The notes under the pieces are model-generated. The model was not told the DNA's origin and ran no database searches. It worked only from the letters and a program-made list of their open reading frames with translations. The position numbers were made by a program, and so were the translations under genes. This document shows positions 1 through 11,175 of a stretch of DNA of 64,000 nucleotides, one piece after another (the first letter of the stretch is position 1; every line of letters starts with the position of its first letter). Where the stretch lies: assembly GCF_020360975.1 (NCBI RefSeq), contig NW_025408674.1, forward strand, positions 992,001-1,056,000. Reading direction: 5' to 3'. The DNA comes from Hirsutella rhossiliensis. Taxonomy: Eukaryota > Ascomycota > Sordariomycetes > Hypocreales > Ophiocordycipitaceae.

Positions 1-437
1 CCGACAAGACCTAGATGACAAGACGGAAAAGTGTACCATGCAAAGCACAGGCAAGAGGAAGCTGTCTTGGCGACCTACATGTAAGGACCGGCCGAGGCCG
101 TATAGCCCGCCGCCTTTAGCGGCGGGCAATAGCGGGCGGGCTCGATAGAAAGGCGGCGCCGGTATAATGTAAAGAGCAGCGGCACGCCTGTAGACGTACT
201 AGAGAGCTACGAGTAAGATATATAGACTTTCCTAGAGGATCCTGTACGCACAGGAGGGGTGCCAGTCAGCAAGACAAGTGCAGGATGAATGGCCGAGGCA
301 AGGACTTATACGCCGTTATTACACTTACGAGGATTTACGCCGGGAGCCCAGTAGCACCGCAAGTAGGCGGGGCCGAAGAGGGCAGCGCAAGCGAGGAAGA
401 CAAGAGGTCCGCGGGGCCTCGGTAGACCGGTGTCGCG
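1..437. other. GC-rich stretch without recognisable gene
   Basis: No open frame here resembles a known protein. The sequence is GC-rich, like the Helitron remnant that follows, so it may be the 5' part of that element. I see no terminal TC dinucleotide or other boundary that I can defend. Confidence 0.4.
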
Positions 438-1103
438 ATGAAGCCAGCTAACGGGAGGGTCCAGTCCGGAGCGGGTGACAGGGCAAGCCCGGCGCCAGAA
501 GCCCGAGCAGCGCCGTACACAGGACCAGAGATCCGGCCGATCACAGCAGCGCCGGCACTCGGTCGCGGCGCCTCTCGGAGAGAGCAAGAAGAGGCGTCAA
601 GGGGGGCGCCTCCGAGGCGAGGGCGGGGAAGACCGCCAGGACTAGGGAAATGGAGGATCAGCGCAGGCCGAGTCGCGCCGCGGGATATCCAGCCTCAGCC
701 GACACCGAGTGCGGCGGCAACTTGGCTGCCGTCGACACCGAGGGCGGCGGGGCACTGGCTGCCGCTGGGCGGGTCCAGCGCCGTCTCGGCCTCAGGGAAA
801 AACCAGTGCGCACCGAGAGAAATCCGGCCTCTGCCCTCGCCGCCGCAGACGAGAAGTTCGGACGCTCCACGGGACATTCGGCCCCAGCCGACATGGAGGG
901 CCGCCGGGCCTTCGCCGCCGTCGAGCGGGACTAGCCCGGCCGTAGTCTCGGCCGGAAGCCAGCACGTGCCGCGAGCCATCCAGTCCCGGCCGGCTACCAG
1001 GGGCGAGGCCCCCGCCACAACTCCCCCCGCAGCCGGGCCGCTTGTTAGCGGCAGAGATAGCGCACCGGCAGGTACGGTCGTTGAGCGAGGTGAAGGCGTG
1101 TGA
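438..1103 (+). CDS. Low-complexity Pro/Arg/Ala-rich open frame upstream of Helitron Rep
   Basis: A 221-residue open frame with four degenerate repeats built round the motif PR(D/E/A)I(Q/R)xxP (PRDIQPQPT, PREIRPLPS, PRDIRPQPT, PRAIQSRPA), spaced about 20-45 residues apart. Composition is strongly Pro/Arg/Ala, as expected of a disordered region. It lies about 110 bp upstream of a Helitron Rep remnant on the same strand, so it could be that protein's disordered N-terminal region or merely a GC-rich open frame. No family is recognised. The minus strand is also partly open, which weakens the coding case. Confidence 0.25.
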   Translation: MKPANGRVQSGAGDRASPAPEARAAPYTGPEIRPITAAPALGRGASRREQEEASRGAPPRRGRGRPPGLGKWRISAGRVAPRDIQPQPTPSAAATWLPSTPRAAGHWLPLGGSSAVSASGKNQCAPREIRPLPSPPQTRSSDAPRDIRPQPTWRAAGPSPPSSGTSPAVVSAGSQHVPRAIQSRPATRGEAPATTPPAAGPLVSGRDSAPAGTVVERGEGV

Positions 1104-1215
1104 CGGTGATAGCTAACCGGACGCAGGTAGAGCGGCGATAAGACGCCAGGCGAGAGAAGAGCAGAAGAGGAAACGCCATCTTAGTAGTGGGCAGGCCGGG
1201 CGGAAACGCGCCAGG

Positions 1216-3290
1216 GTGGGTGAAAAGATGCCAAGACGAAGGGAGCTGCAGGCCGAGGACCTAGCCAGCGCGCTACGGCACCTCGACGAGGAGTTCGAGG
1301 CGGGCGAGAGGCTGGCCAACGAACAGACGTGGTGCGCGCCGGTGCCGCGCGAGAGGCAGGTGAGGACGGTGCGGAGGTTCTACCGGGCGTTCCACGACGC
1401 AGGCACGCTGCCGATCGCGACCTGCACGCTATGCTACCGGAAGCGGGCCAAGGGGGAGCTGAGGGAGATGGCGTGGGAGGGGTGGTCGCGGAGCAGTGTT
1501 GCGGGGGGCGGGCGGTCCCGGTTCGGATGCGGAAGCTGCTTCCCGGAGGGCAGGCCGGTGCCGGTCTGCGTAGAGTGCGCGCGATGGGCCGGGCGCGAGG
1601 GGGCGTCGCCGGCCATGTACCTCCACGGGCGGCTCGGCTGCGAGCACGCGTACCCCGACGAGCTGAAGGACCTCACGCCGCTCGAGGAGAAGCTCATCTC
1701 ACTCAACTCGTGCTACGGCTTCGTGACGAAGTACAGCATCCCGGGCGGTCAGAGGCAGAGCGTGAGGTACCCGAGGCACGTCAAGGGCCACATTACCGTG
1801 TTCCCAAACGACGTGCAGGGCCCAGCCGCTAGGTGCTGCCGCACCCGCTGCTCCGGGTCATGGACGAGATCCACGTCTCGTGGCAGGGTGCCGAGAGGCC
1901 CGGGCCGCGCGACCTATCGGGCCTGCTGTCGGTAAGGCGGTCGGCGGTGGAGATGCGCTAGCCTGGCTCAAGGAGAACAATCCGCTCTACGGCGAGGTCG
2001 AGATCGACGCGGCGGAGATGGCCAGCTGGGGCGCCGCCGCACGGTGCCGCCAGTGGTGTGCGAGCGGCTAGAGCGAAGCGAGCCGTCGGCGCGGGAGAGG
2101 ACGCGGACGGCGCAGGTGGTGCCGCCGTCGGAGCGGGCCATGGACGACGAGGTGCGGTCGAGATCGAGGAGGTCCTCGCGATGCTGAGGCAGGGGCGGGA
2201 CCCCACCGAGGGGAGCCGGGACGTCGGGCTCACGTGCGAGGACGACGACGGGGACGGCGCTAGGCCCGAAGAGGACGGGGACGTAATCAACGAGGTGACG
2301 TCTTCCGGCATGTTCCCGTTGGACGGGGCGCCAGAGGTGGCCGATGCTGAGAAGATTCGCTTCGCCCGCGGTGCCGTCGGGCCCGAGGAGCGCGCGCCGG
2401 CCCGAGGACGGGGTAGGGACTGCGGCCCGAGGGGCGGAGGGCGATGGCGGCGACGTCGAGCCGTACATACAGGTGCGGCGCGGCGAGGATTTCGCCGACT
2501 CGGCGGACGCCTCCTTCTTCGCAAAGGCCTTTCCGACCCTGTTCCTTTGGCTTAGGCGGGCCGAGGCTCGCCGACGAGGACGCCACTGGGAGAGCGCGGG
2601 CCCAGCGTCGGGAACCAGGGCACGCAGGCGGAGCGGGTCGCGGAGGGCCTTATGTCGACGCGGAACATGAAGCTCCAAGCATGGGAGAGCCGGCTTAGTA
2701 TGCGGAAGAAGATACTCTCCCTCATCATAAGGCACGGGGTGCCGGCCATCTGGTTCACGCTGAACCCGAACGACATTACAAACCTGGTAAAGTTGCGGCT
2801 AGCGGCACACCGCAGCCGCGACCCGGACGAGGCCGAGGCCTTCCTACGAGACCTAGGGACCGCGTATAAGCGGACGCGGCTGGCCATATCGGACCCGATG
2901 AGCTCGGCCGTCTTCTTCCACCGGGAGATGACGCTCTTCTTCGAGCACTACGTCAACGTCGGGGAGGAGTCGGTGTTCGGCCACGTCGGCGCGTACTACG
3001 GCGCGGTTGAGACGAACGAGCGAGGCGCTCTCCACATCCACGGGCTCCTCTGGCTAAGGGGCAATCTGCGCCGGCGCGACGCAGATCCACACGCATAGCG
3101 CGACCTGCGTAAAATACTCGCTCGGCGCGGGGGCGCGGAAGGGGACCTTTGCCGGTTCAAGGCGCCGTGGAGGCTGGTGGAGAGGACGGCGCTGACGGCG
3201 GACGGGGTGCTCGAGATCCGGCGGACGCATAGCATGGTGAACCGGTGGAACCGGGCGGTGGACAAACTGGTCATCTCCGTGCCCTCGATA
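1216..3290 (+). pseudogene. Helitron Rep/helicase polyprotein, N-terminal part (broken)
   Basis: Fragments in different frames match the N-terminal half of Helitron transposases, which act at the single-stranded replication origin of rolling-circle transposons. The first frame (1216-1830) has the DUF6570-type region, with LNSCYGFVTKY and then RYPRHVKGHITVFPNDVQ. A later frame (2652-3098) has WFTLNPNDITN and the HUH-type nuclease signature GALHIHGLLWL, in which the two histidines would bind the metal ion. A third frame (3177-3290) holds VLEIRRTHSMVNRWNRA. At least three frame changes and a loss of similarity after about 3290 show it is dead. The catalytic tyrosine region and the helicase are absent. 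GC content is much higher than in most other elements of the window. Confidence 0.8.
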
Positions 3291-3840
3291 GGCTTCTACG
3301 TCCTGCCTCACCAACATGGGAGGTTTGTGACATCGAAACTCAATACAACGGCGCAGGCCGTTGCGATGAACAGGCGCAAGGCGAGATTGCGGAGTCACCT
3401 GCAGCAGATGCACATCCGGTGCTCGCACCCAGCGATCTTCATGACTCTTCCTCTTGCAGCGACGGGAAGGAGAATCGTCCTCTTGGACTTTTATTTCAGG
3501 TCGCCGTATCCGACACTTACCATCGAGTAGAGGCCAACGGTTCCATCGATAACGGACAAGACGAACGAATTGAACTGGGGTTCGGCCTTCCCCTTCGCAG
3601 GCCTGTTCAAATCACCTTGAAGTTCTCCCAGCGTTCTCCTCCAGGCTCGTCACGATGCACCAGACAGCACGAGAGGAGGAACCATGATGAAATCCCGGAA
3701 GGAAGGATGCATGGCTTCGATCACCTGAGCAAAGATGTCAAGCTCCTAGGCAAAGGTACAAGAGGCAGCGTGCTCACAAATTTCGGAGGAGCAAGCGACC
3801 GGCCGTGGAAGAGTGTTGAATTTGAATATCTTTACCAGCC
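3291..3840. other. Compositional boundary after the Helitron fragment; no clear gene
   Basis: At about 3300 the base composition drops from very GC-rich to about 50% and Helitron similarity stops. A plus-strand open frame runs to 3853 but resembles nothing I know. It lies antisense to, and downstream of, the DUF3295 fragment at 3840-4203. It could be the 3' flank of that host-gene fragment. Confidence 0.4.
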
Positions 3841-4203
3841 CATAGAATGGTAGCGGTCCCTCGATGCCTCCCCTATGAATCATTGATTCCACAAGCTAGC
3901 ATCAACACCCTCAGTTGCTTTCATGCAAGACTTGTCGGGGAACTGCCTCATATTGACCGATTCATGCGATGTGTGCCGGTGGTTCAATACGTTTTCGCCT
4001 GTAAATGCCCCCTGCGGCCTTTCCAGCACGAGTTCCAATCTGAGAGAGTCAGTCAACTCGGCCGTGAGCATGCTGCGGCGAGTCGTTCGTGACGATAGAG
4101 TGCCGGGGCTCTCCCACGGTCGCATGTAGCTGGATATGTTGAACATTGGATCGAAGCGTCCCGCTGCTGCGCTTGTCTGAGGTTGGTTGTTGCTCTCTTG
4201 CAC
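3840..4203 (-). pseudogene. Fragment of a fungal DUF3295-domain protein gene
   Basis: Read on the minus strand, the frame from 4203 contains GRFDPMFNISSYMRPWESP, then SSRTTRRSMLTAELTDSLR, RHTSHESVNMRQFP and, past an in-frame stop near 3880, YHSMGW. This order matches the C-terminal DUF3295 block of a fungal nuclear protein family. That assignment is from memory of the family pattern. Only the C-terminal block remains, with no recognisable upstream exon, and an internal stop or frameshift is present. It sits just beyond a truncated Helitron, which makes transposon capture a plausible origin. A relic of a resident gene is also possible. Confidence 0.55.
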
Positions 4204-4485
4204 TTTCTAGCATACGCGTGCGGCGTAGTTTGTCAAGATCGGAACGCTCATTCACTGTGCTGCCTAACAGGCAGCAAGCAGTTCGTAATGCCATATTAGT
4301 GATGGATTCGAACCTTCTAGGTGACGTCGTCATCTATGCTGCCTGGGTGGCAACATCGCCACTCAGCCCAAAATCACAAGTATACCGGTACCCCTTCAAT
4401 GTCGCACAGATAGATAGAAAACATGCATCATCGTTTGGACTCAATTGTGCCTGCCCTTATCCTTCCGCCCGCGCTCTCAGCTTGC

Positions 4486-4719
4486 TGAGACAGACATTTG
4501 GCTCCACACGGGTCAGAGATGGCATCAGGCAATTGATGAGAATTATCTAAAGAACAAGAAGTGAACGAACGAACGCACGGAGTTGTGCAGCTCTTTATAC
4601 GCAAATGAAAGGTCCGTCGCGTGATTACGCAGTAGTGGTTGCCTAGCAGGCAACAGCGGCGTTGCGAGTAACATCGCCACTTCATGAATAATCATCCTAG
4701 GCAGGCTTGATATGCGACA
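4486..4719 (-). repeat. LTR of the TGTCGCATATC family (fragment or solo copy)
   Basis: Read on the minus strand this begins TGTCGCATATC at 4719 and ends TGTCTCA near 4486, the TG...CA form of an LTR. It shares its start with the solo LTR at 62827-63048, and 4520-4557 matches 62961-62998 with one mismatch. A G-rich, polypurine-like tract (CGCTGGGGGGTG on the minus strand) precedes its start at 4720-4732. I found no matching target duplication, so it may be the tail of a truncated element. The left boundary is uncertain. Confidence 0.5.
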
Positions 4720-4791
4720 CACCCCCCAGCGTTGAGTGATCAAGTCAACGCTGCTAGTGGTGTCTCTACGCTGGCGCGCAGGGTCGTGACA

Positions 4792-4806
4792 CTACCCCCC
4801 GTCTAA
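4792..4806 (-). promoter_or_regulatory. Polypurine tract of Gypsy-1
   Basis: On the element strand, GACGGGGGGTAG lies directly before TGTCACGACCC, the start of the 3' LTR, about 30 bp after the end of the chromodomain frame. That is the expected plus-strand priming site of an LTR retrotransposon. Confidence 0.6.
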
Positions 4807-4831
4807 GGCCTTGATATGCGTATCAAGGTAG

Positions 4832-6329
4832 TCAGTCGTGGCGGCGGGTTCTTGGTTTCACGGCTTTCTCTGCTGTGTCATCATCGTCTCGTTCCTCGCA
4901 GCCCTCCTCCGCTGCAGCACATTCGATCCAGTATTGCAGGTTGACGGGTGGGCCTGCTGCGTCCGGATGTTCATCGTGGAATACCTTCAATGCTATTGGT
5001 GCGTTACGGAAATTCCTAGCCGGGTACCAGGTCTCATCAGGGTCACATCCCTTCCATAAGACCTGGTATTCCAGTCGTCGACTCTTACCGGTTACTCGAG
5101 ACTGCTGGACTTGATCAACCTCCCACTCGGGTTCTCCGTTGATCTCCTCGGGTGGCGGAGGTGTCTGGATCTGCTGGGGCAAGGGGTTATCGGCTGCTTT
5201 TCGAAGACGGTCGGCGTGGAATAGGTTCTTCATTTTGTACGACTCGGGCAGCTGCAGTACGTAGCTATGACCGCGTTCTTCCAGGATTACGAACGGACCT
5301 GACCATTGGTTATCTAGCCGAGTAGTCGGAGCGTTCGTGGCGAAGCCTTTCCTGCTGAGAAAACTCGGTCACCGATGGCAAAGTCGGTTGGTCGTCGTTT
5401 CCTATTAGCCTGTTCCTTCTGACGTTCTTGAGCGGCGGTGGCAGCATTCCTGGCGTCTTCCTGGGTTTCCTGGGCGGTCTGCACAAGTTCCCTAGCTCTG
5501 GCGGCGGGTCCGGTGGCAGCGGTCTTGTCAGTCGGTGGCAGTGACAGGGGGTTCCGGATATCTCGGCCTAGGGCTACTTTTAACGGGGCCATGTCGATGG
5601 AAGAGTGCCAAGACGAGTTATGGGCGAAGTCGAGGGCGGGCAGCAGGGAACTCCAGTTGTCTTGATGCTTCGTCACGTAGAATCGTAGCTTTTGATCCAG
5701 GTATTGATTTGTGACTTCTACACCCCTTGGGTCTGAGGGTGTAGGAGCTTCCATGACGATGCTTCGTTCCCGTGAGCCGGTTAATCTCCGCGAGGAAGGC
5801 AGAAATAAACTGTCCAGCGTTGTCAGAAATCCATACGAGGGCATACCGAAGAAACGATAGAGGTAGCGGAAGTAGCGGCTAGCTAAGACTTCTGCCGTAT
5901 CGTTTTCTTTCCTGGGAGCGTGGCGATAATCCGGCTTAGCTTGCAGACGAAGGTCCAAACATAGTCATATCCGTAACGGTCTTTCGGCATATCCTTCCCG
6001 TCACATTCGACGTGCTCCCAAACAGAAGTCGGCACGGGCAGTGGATGGAGCAGTCCAGGGGTCTTGTCTCGAGGGGTTTTGTTGCGGCGGCAGTCGTGGC
6101 AGTTCCGAATATAACGACGGATATCCTCCTTCATCCTTGGCCAGTAGAAGTCTCGTTGGAGCAGCTTGATCACCTTGTTCTGTCCGGCGTGAGCGAAGAT
6201 CTGGGGCTCGTGGGCTTCGCGAATGAGCGCGGTCTGAAGAAACGTCTGCTTGTCTGAGGTCTGGGCTGGTACGATCAGGTGTGTTCCATGGGTGCCGAGG
6301 TCTTGGAGGAGGTTCTCTTGGCGGATCAA
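4832..6329 (-). pseudogene. Gypsy-1 integrase with C-terminal chromodomain (broken)
   Basis: The frame 6329-5883 holds the integrase zinc-binding domain: HEPQIFAHAGQNK supplies the histidines and YIRNCHDCRRNK the CxxC. It is followed by the start of the catalytic core (WEHVECDGKDMP), where the usual D-F context is altered. A second frame (5958-5314) holds the core's C-terminal part (DFAHNSSWHSSIDMAPLKVALGR) and the post-core region with FAIGDRVF. A third (5233-4832) ends in a chromodomain, EYQVLWKGCDPDETWYPARNF, which in chromoviruses directs integration towards modified chromatin. Two frame changes separate the parts, so no intact integrase can be made. Confidence 0.82.
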
Positions 6330-6561
6330 CGAAACGAGTTCGGCTCCCTTCGGGACCGAGTTCGGGTCTAGTTCTGGGCGGTCTTGATCGGGCGTCTGCT
6401 GTATCCCTTGGTCTTCTGGGGTCTGTAGGGCACCCGTGGCCCTCAGAACTAATGGTCTAGTAGGCTTAGGTTCGGGACTAAAGTTCTGAGGGGCAGGTGG
6501 CCGGCGGCCGTAGGGTCTAGAGAGTCGGTCGCGAAGCCTAGCCTTTCCGGAGGGATCAGGG

Positions 6562-7850
6562 TCACCGTGCGTTCCTCGGCTTCCCGGCCTTTACGGTAGG
6601 AAGCTCGGCTGTCTTCCTGAGAGGGCATCGGCGACTACGTTCAGTCGACCGGGGCGGTAGAGGAAACGGATGTCGAACTGGGCGAGAAAGTCGGACCATC
6701 TGATCTGTCGTACCGAGAGCAGGCGCTTCGTAGAGAAATGGACTAAGGCTTCGTGGTCGGTGATCACATCGAACTTCTGGCCTAAGAGCTCTGGGTAGAA
6801 GTGCTCTAGACTCTGTACGACGGCGAGGAGCTCGATCTTGGATTGGGTAGGCTCGCTCGGCCGGGGTCATGGTCCTAGAGAAGAATCCAACGGGCTTCCA
6901 GGTCTGATCAGGCTGTTCCTGCCATAGAACACCAGCTGTGGCATTCCGGGAGGCATCGGTCTCCAGTCGGGTCGGCAGTTCTGGTCTAAAGAAGGCGAGG
7001 ACCGGGGCTTCGATAGCCAGGCGCTTGAGTTGATCAAATGCTTCGCGTTGCTCCGGGCCCATCACAAAGGCAACATCCTTCTTAAGCAACCGGTTCAAGG
7101 GTTCTGCCACTCCCGAGGCGTGGTAGCAGAAAACACGGATGAAGTTGCATAGGCCAACGAATGATCGGATCGCGGTGCGGTCTCGGAGGTCTTCAAACTT
7201 CCAGTCTTGTATCGATCGAACTTTCCGAGGGTCGACACTAAGGCCCACACCGGCTTCAAGCAGAACGCCGAGGTAGTCAACCTTGGTCACGTTAAATCTA
7301 GACTTCTTGATGTCTCCCTGGAGGTTGGCCTGATGGAGTCGCCAGATCACTTCTTGACAGTCTTTCCAGTGGTCTTCTTCTTTATCCGAGTAGATCAGGA
7401 CGTCATCTGCGTAGGCGCTGGCGCACCGGTCGAGGAGATCGTGAAGCTGCGCGTTGATAAACTGCTGGAACCAGGCGGGACCTACCTTCAGACCGAACGG
7501 GAGGACTTTCCAGCGGAAAGTTCCGAAACGGGTGCGAAAGGCGGTCAAATACTCGAGTCAGGGTCCATGCGGAGACGGTGGAAGGCCTGGATCACATCGA
7601 TCTTCGTAAAGCGTTGAGCTTCACGGCAACCGAAAGCAGTACCTTCGAGGGACGGAGCGGGCGTGATGCGACTTTTAAGATGATCGTTCATCCAACGGTA
7701 GTCGATGCAGAAGCGGCGGGCGGTCGTGTTCGGTTTCGGAGCGAAGAGGACGGATGCGGCGTGCGGACTCGGATCGGGCTCGATGAAGTCTATCTCCGGA
7801 GGTGATCGACAGTCTCTTTCTCTAGAGGCAGATACTTAACGGGCGTGCGG
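6562..7850 (-). pseudogene. Gypsy-1 reverse transcriptase / RNase H (broken)
   Basis: The upstream frame (about 7850-7560) contains FTKIDVIQAFHRLRM, the first conserved RT block with its metal-binding aspartate. A one-base shift near 7550 moves into the main frame. That frame reads [19 protein letters not shown] and then YADDVLIYS, the catalytic YxDD box. After the connection domain comes the RNase H start (LETDASRNATAGVLWQ) and GFFSRTMTPAERAYPI. Near 6870 the frame is lost again and the remaining RNase H is scrambled. The enzyme would have made cDNA from element RNA in virus-like particles, but it cannot be expressed as one protein here. Confidence 0.85.
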
Positions 7851-8470
7851 TACGATGGGGTCCTGTCGGCGAAAGAGGCTTCTCAAGCTCTAGGACTACA
7901 TCGTGACCGGGTCGGCTCGAAGGTAGGGTGTGGGCCTCTTTCTTCGAGAAGAATCCTCTAGATGGGTGAGCTGGGGCGGTAGACGACTACGGACACAAGC
8001 AACATGCTCAGGGTCTTCTCCTGAGGAACGGAATGCTTTGTCCCTGGTAGGTCTTCTGATCCGGGAGACTTTAGCAATGGTTCGAGCACTAGGGACGGTC
8101 TGGTCAAGGCCGGAGCTTGGCTCGAGCTGGACTGGATCCCGGGCATCAACGGTTCGAGTTCGTTCCACTGTTCGAATCTCTCGTGAGACTCTACTTGGCA
8201 GACCAGAGCGTTAATCAGGGCTTGATCTTCGGAGGCTTGGACCGAGGCGACGGAGACGAAGTCGGTAGCAGGGGCGGTCGTGAGCTGAAAACGGACAGAC
8301 TTCTTGGCAGACGGAGACTTGGACTGAAACGACGGAGACGGAGTCGGTAACGGGTCGGGACAGAGGCCGGAGGAGCTTGATCAGAGCGGCGCCAGTTCTT
8401 GTGGAGGATCCGGTAGCGTTTCTCCTCTTTCTCGAGCAGGCGGTTCCGCCTCTCAGCGTCGGCCTGGATC

Positions 8471-8953
8471 TTAGGGGCGATCCGACCCGAGCGGGGCTTG
8501 ACGAGAGAGCTGGATCGTCGGGGAGAACTTGGCGAGGGCAGGAAGATCATCTGGCCAGATGATCTGTCGGGCGGCGCAGTCAAGCAGGAGGCGCTTCTCC
8601 CGCATCCAGAAAAGACCGATAAAGATATCATGGCCACACTCAGCTATATCAAATGTCTCGTTTGCGAACGAACGGCCATCGATGACGAAAGTGGCGACCA
8701 GCTGTTTCTGGATATAGCCGGCTGGCTTTCCACGGAAGTCTTGGGGAATCCGACTCGGGAGCTCCTTAATCTGGGCTCCGAGTCTTTGGGCGGCGGACTG
8801 GGCGAAGGTTGGGCTAACCAGCAAACGGGTTTCGGCTCCGGTATCACAGAGGGAGCGGGCAGGTAGGCTCACACCATCCACTTGGACTTGACTTGGCTGA
8901 GTGAATGACTTGCTAGACCTACTCGCTATCTGTGACACCTTAGGGACCATCAA
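8471..8953 (-). pseudogene. Gypsy-1 aspartic protease
   Basis: The frame contains LPARSLCDTGAETRLLVSP. The DTG triad is the active site of a retropepsin-type aspartic protease, which dimerises and cleaves the Gag-Pol polyprotein. FDIAECGHDIFIGLFWMREK near the C-terminus fits the second conserved block. The frame is separated by shifts from gag on one side and RT on the other (about 900 bp of degraded sequence to the RT start), so it is a relic. Confidence 0.75.
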
Positions 8954-9029
8954 GGAGACTTGTGATGGTCCTATTCGTTTCCCGAATCTTGATCAGAGTC
9001 GTTGGCAGGGACAGGGACGGAGGCGACAC

Positions 9030-10109
9030 GGGAGACAGCATGGGTGCGGTCGGGACACTCGCGAGAGAGGTGCCCTGTTTTTCCACAAATAAAGCAGGTG
9101 CCATTATCCCAATGGGCCCTTTTCTCATCGTCGGTCAAGGCTCTGCCAGCATCACGCGAGGTGATAGGGTCGAGCCGGTCTTGTTCGGAGTCTTGGCGGT
9201 AGTCGGAGCAGTCTTAGTCGGCGCGCGGCGAGATCGGTCGGAAGAGCGGGAGTCCTGTGTCTGCCTCATACTCCTCTTCTGGCAGTGGACAGCGTCCTTA
9301 ATGAACCCACAGAAAACCTCGTAGGTCACGGACTCGTCACGGGTCTTGGTCAAGAGGCTGTTATCTAGGTTGGCCGGGATGTGCTGCCACAAGGTATGCT
9401 TCATCTGGTCCTCGGGCACACGACCGGTCGCAGTTAAGTAGTCAAATTCCGCAAGAAAGTCCACAATGTCGGTCTTCCCATTCACGGTAAACTGGAGGCG
9501 TTGCAGGCGGTCAAGAGCCTGAAAGCTCATTCGGATTGCCATAGGCGGACTCAAGGGCTTGGATCATCTCTGCCACTCCAGAGAAGGGTCGAGTGTCAGA
9601 GGAGAAGCGGGTTTCAAGTGCTCGGCGGGCTTTTCCCTCGAGCAGGTTATACAGACAGACCATCCGGCTGTTCTCAGTCCGGAAGGTTCGTACGTCTTCG
9701 TCAAATTTGTTCTTTATGCTCAGGATGAAGGAATGGAACTCGTCCTTCTTCCCTGAGAACGTCGCGGAGACCTTGATGCGCGATTTGGCGGCGTCGCTGT
9801 ACTCGGGGTTCTTGCCCTCTGGGAAGGGGCAAAAACAGGCCAGGCAGCTTTGCCTGTTGGTCGGAAGGCCGGGCCATTTGGGCCGGCAAAAGCAGTCGAG
9901 GGCTCCCGGTGCTGTCGATTTGATTCAACAGACGGAGAGCGTTCATTTAGACGGGCCGTTAAGGCCGCAATCTGTCCCCTCATCTCGCGGATGAGAGCGT
10001 CTTGGGGGCTCGGGGCAGCCATGGCTGCTATTTCGGATTCAGTGGCTTGGCCAGCAAGCCGGGCAGAACGGCGAGGCTGATCAGAGGGCAGGGCTTCCTC
10101 GGATATCAT
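9030..10109 (-). pseudogene. Gypsy-1 gag with CCHC zinc knuckle (broken)
   Basis: The most likely start is the ATG at 10109 (MISEEALPSDQPRRSARL), followed by a short helical, coiled-coil-like block (REMRGQIAALTARLNE). After a break, the frame 9554-9135 gives the capsid-like region (AIRMSFQALDRLQRLQF, VPEDQMKHTLWQHIPANL). A further one-frame shift near 9150 leads into DDEKRAHWDNGTCFICGKTG and HLSRECP at about 9110-9045, a CX2CX4HX4C nucleic-acid-binding knuckle. Gag would form the virus-like particle and bind element RNA. At least two frameshifts inactivate it. Confidence 0.75.
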
Positions 10110-10148
10110 AGTCTCGAGGTCAGAGTCTAGGGTCGGAAATGATACCAC

Positions 10149-10682
10149 GCGGAATCACGGTCAGATGCCTGCACGAGCAGGGACGGTCGGAGGTCAGACG
10201 GGACGAATCCCTTGGTCGGAACGGTTGGTCGGACGACTACACACACGCGTAGTCTTGGTCGGAACGGACGTGATCTCAGCCTTGAGGATCACTTGGTCGG
10301 TGGTCGGAGTCTTGGTCGGAACGGTCAGAACGGATGCGCTGGATTTACGTCAGGCGCGTGTGACGTGAAAGCTCGGTGCCTATTTGCTTAATCGCTGGCA
10401 AGCGATCTTATTGAGCTTTGAGTAGTGTTACGGCCAGGCACATACGAGCCTTGACGGCTATAAAGATGTATTGGCACTATGAACGAAGACTCAAAGCTAA
10501 GGAGCAAGAAAGAAGGACTAGACTACACGACCGAGCTGGCCCTTATGTGCATATGCACGAGGTTACCTCAGCAGCGCTCAGGTAAGCACGAGGTCGCACG
10601 TGGGCACGTGATGCTGCTTGGGCACGCGACACTGGTGAGGTTCTGCGCTGGTGTCTCTACGCTGGCGCGCAGGGTCGTGACA
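10149..10682 (-). repeat. Putative 5' LTR and leader of Gypsy-1
   Basis: This lies between the candidate primer-binding site and the right boundary, which carries the 34-bp block shared with the other end of the element. TTGGTCGGAACGG occurs three times (10212, 10254 and 10312), which may be LTR or leader signals. The inner LTR boundary is not clear, because the opposite LTR is truncated and cannot be aligned. Confidence 0.45.
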
Positions 10683-10763
10683 GGGAAGAGGGGTTCTTTC
10701 TCAAGGTTGCAACTTTGCCACCGGAAGTTACAGAAACAGTTCTGTTTCTCCCGGGCTCATAAC

Positions 10764-11175
10764 TCTCGCGAAGGAGAGAGCAAAAGTGGGCATAGAAGTG
10801 GATAAAGGGACTTTTCGAAGGTCGAGTATCATATAATCAGATGGTATAGTATACATTCTATCAGGAAGAGGGCACTTCTTGCCACTTACTGAAGGCCACG
10901 TAAGTCATCTACGTCAGCAACATCAGCTCCATCTCCCCGATCGAATAGCTCTTCTAGCTATGAAATCGATAGTTCAGTCTCTCGAGGTCCCCGAGCCAGT
11001 AATAGTTATGCCGGACTCCTCAAAGGGTCCCCGTTCGAATAGGAGATCCTCCGGACCCCTCAGTGGTCTAGGAAGAAGAAACAACAGTCTGCAGACTTCC
11101 CTTCTTACCTGGTTTCAAGCTGTATTACCTAGAGAGACCTAGAGACCTCAACTCGTTCGGACCTTCTTCTCGACA
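10764..11175. repeat. Left arm of a 20-kb-spaced inverted repeat
   Basis: This 412-bp segment is the reverse complement of 30368-30859, with scattered mismatches and one extra insertion of about 85 bp in the right arm. It starts about 80 bp outside the Gypsy-1 boundary. No frame in it matches a known protein. It may be a retrotransposon leader or gag segment, since the right arm runs directly into the Gypsy-2 pol region. Confidence 0.85.

Larger units (their letters stand above)
4758..10682 (-). mobile_element. Gypsy-1: decayed chromodomain Ty3/gypsy retrotransposon
   Basis: The minus strand carries, in order, gag, protease, reverse transcriptase/RNase H, integrase and chromodomain, the chromoviral Ty3/gypsy arrangement. 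Both ends carry the same 34-bp block (4758-4791 and 10649-10682), which on the minus strand reads TGTCACGACCCTGCGCGCC and onward. The left block is preceded on the element strand by a polypurine tract (GACGGGGGGTAG), as expected at the start of a 3' LTR. Beyond 34 bp the ends do not match, so the 3' LTR is cut short, probably by the unrelated LTR at 4486-4719. TGGTATCA at 10147-10140 on the minus strand could be an initiator-tRNA-Met primer-binding site. All ORFs have frameshifts. Confidence 0.85.

Noticed and set aside
3245..3853. 202-codon plus-strand open frame as a gene
   Set aside because: It spans the Helitron edge and continues antisense towards the DUF3295 fragment without resembling any protein. 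It appears to be a chance frame.
4290..4330. tRNA B-box-like GGTTCGAATCC on the minus strand (4306-4316)
   Set aside because: No matching A box, acceptor stem or cloverleaf could be built around it.
4758..4791. Full-length 3' LTR for Gypsy-1
   Set aside because: Only 34 bp match the other end. The adjacent sequence belongs to a different LTR family, so a complete LTR pair cannot be claimed.
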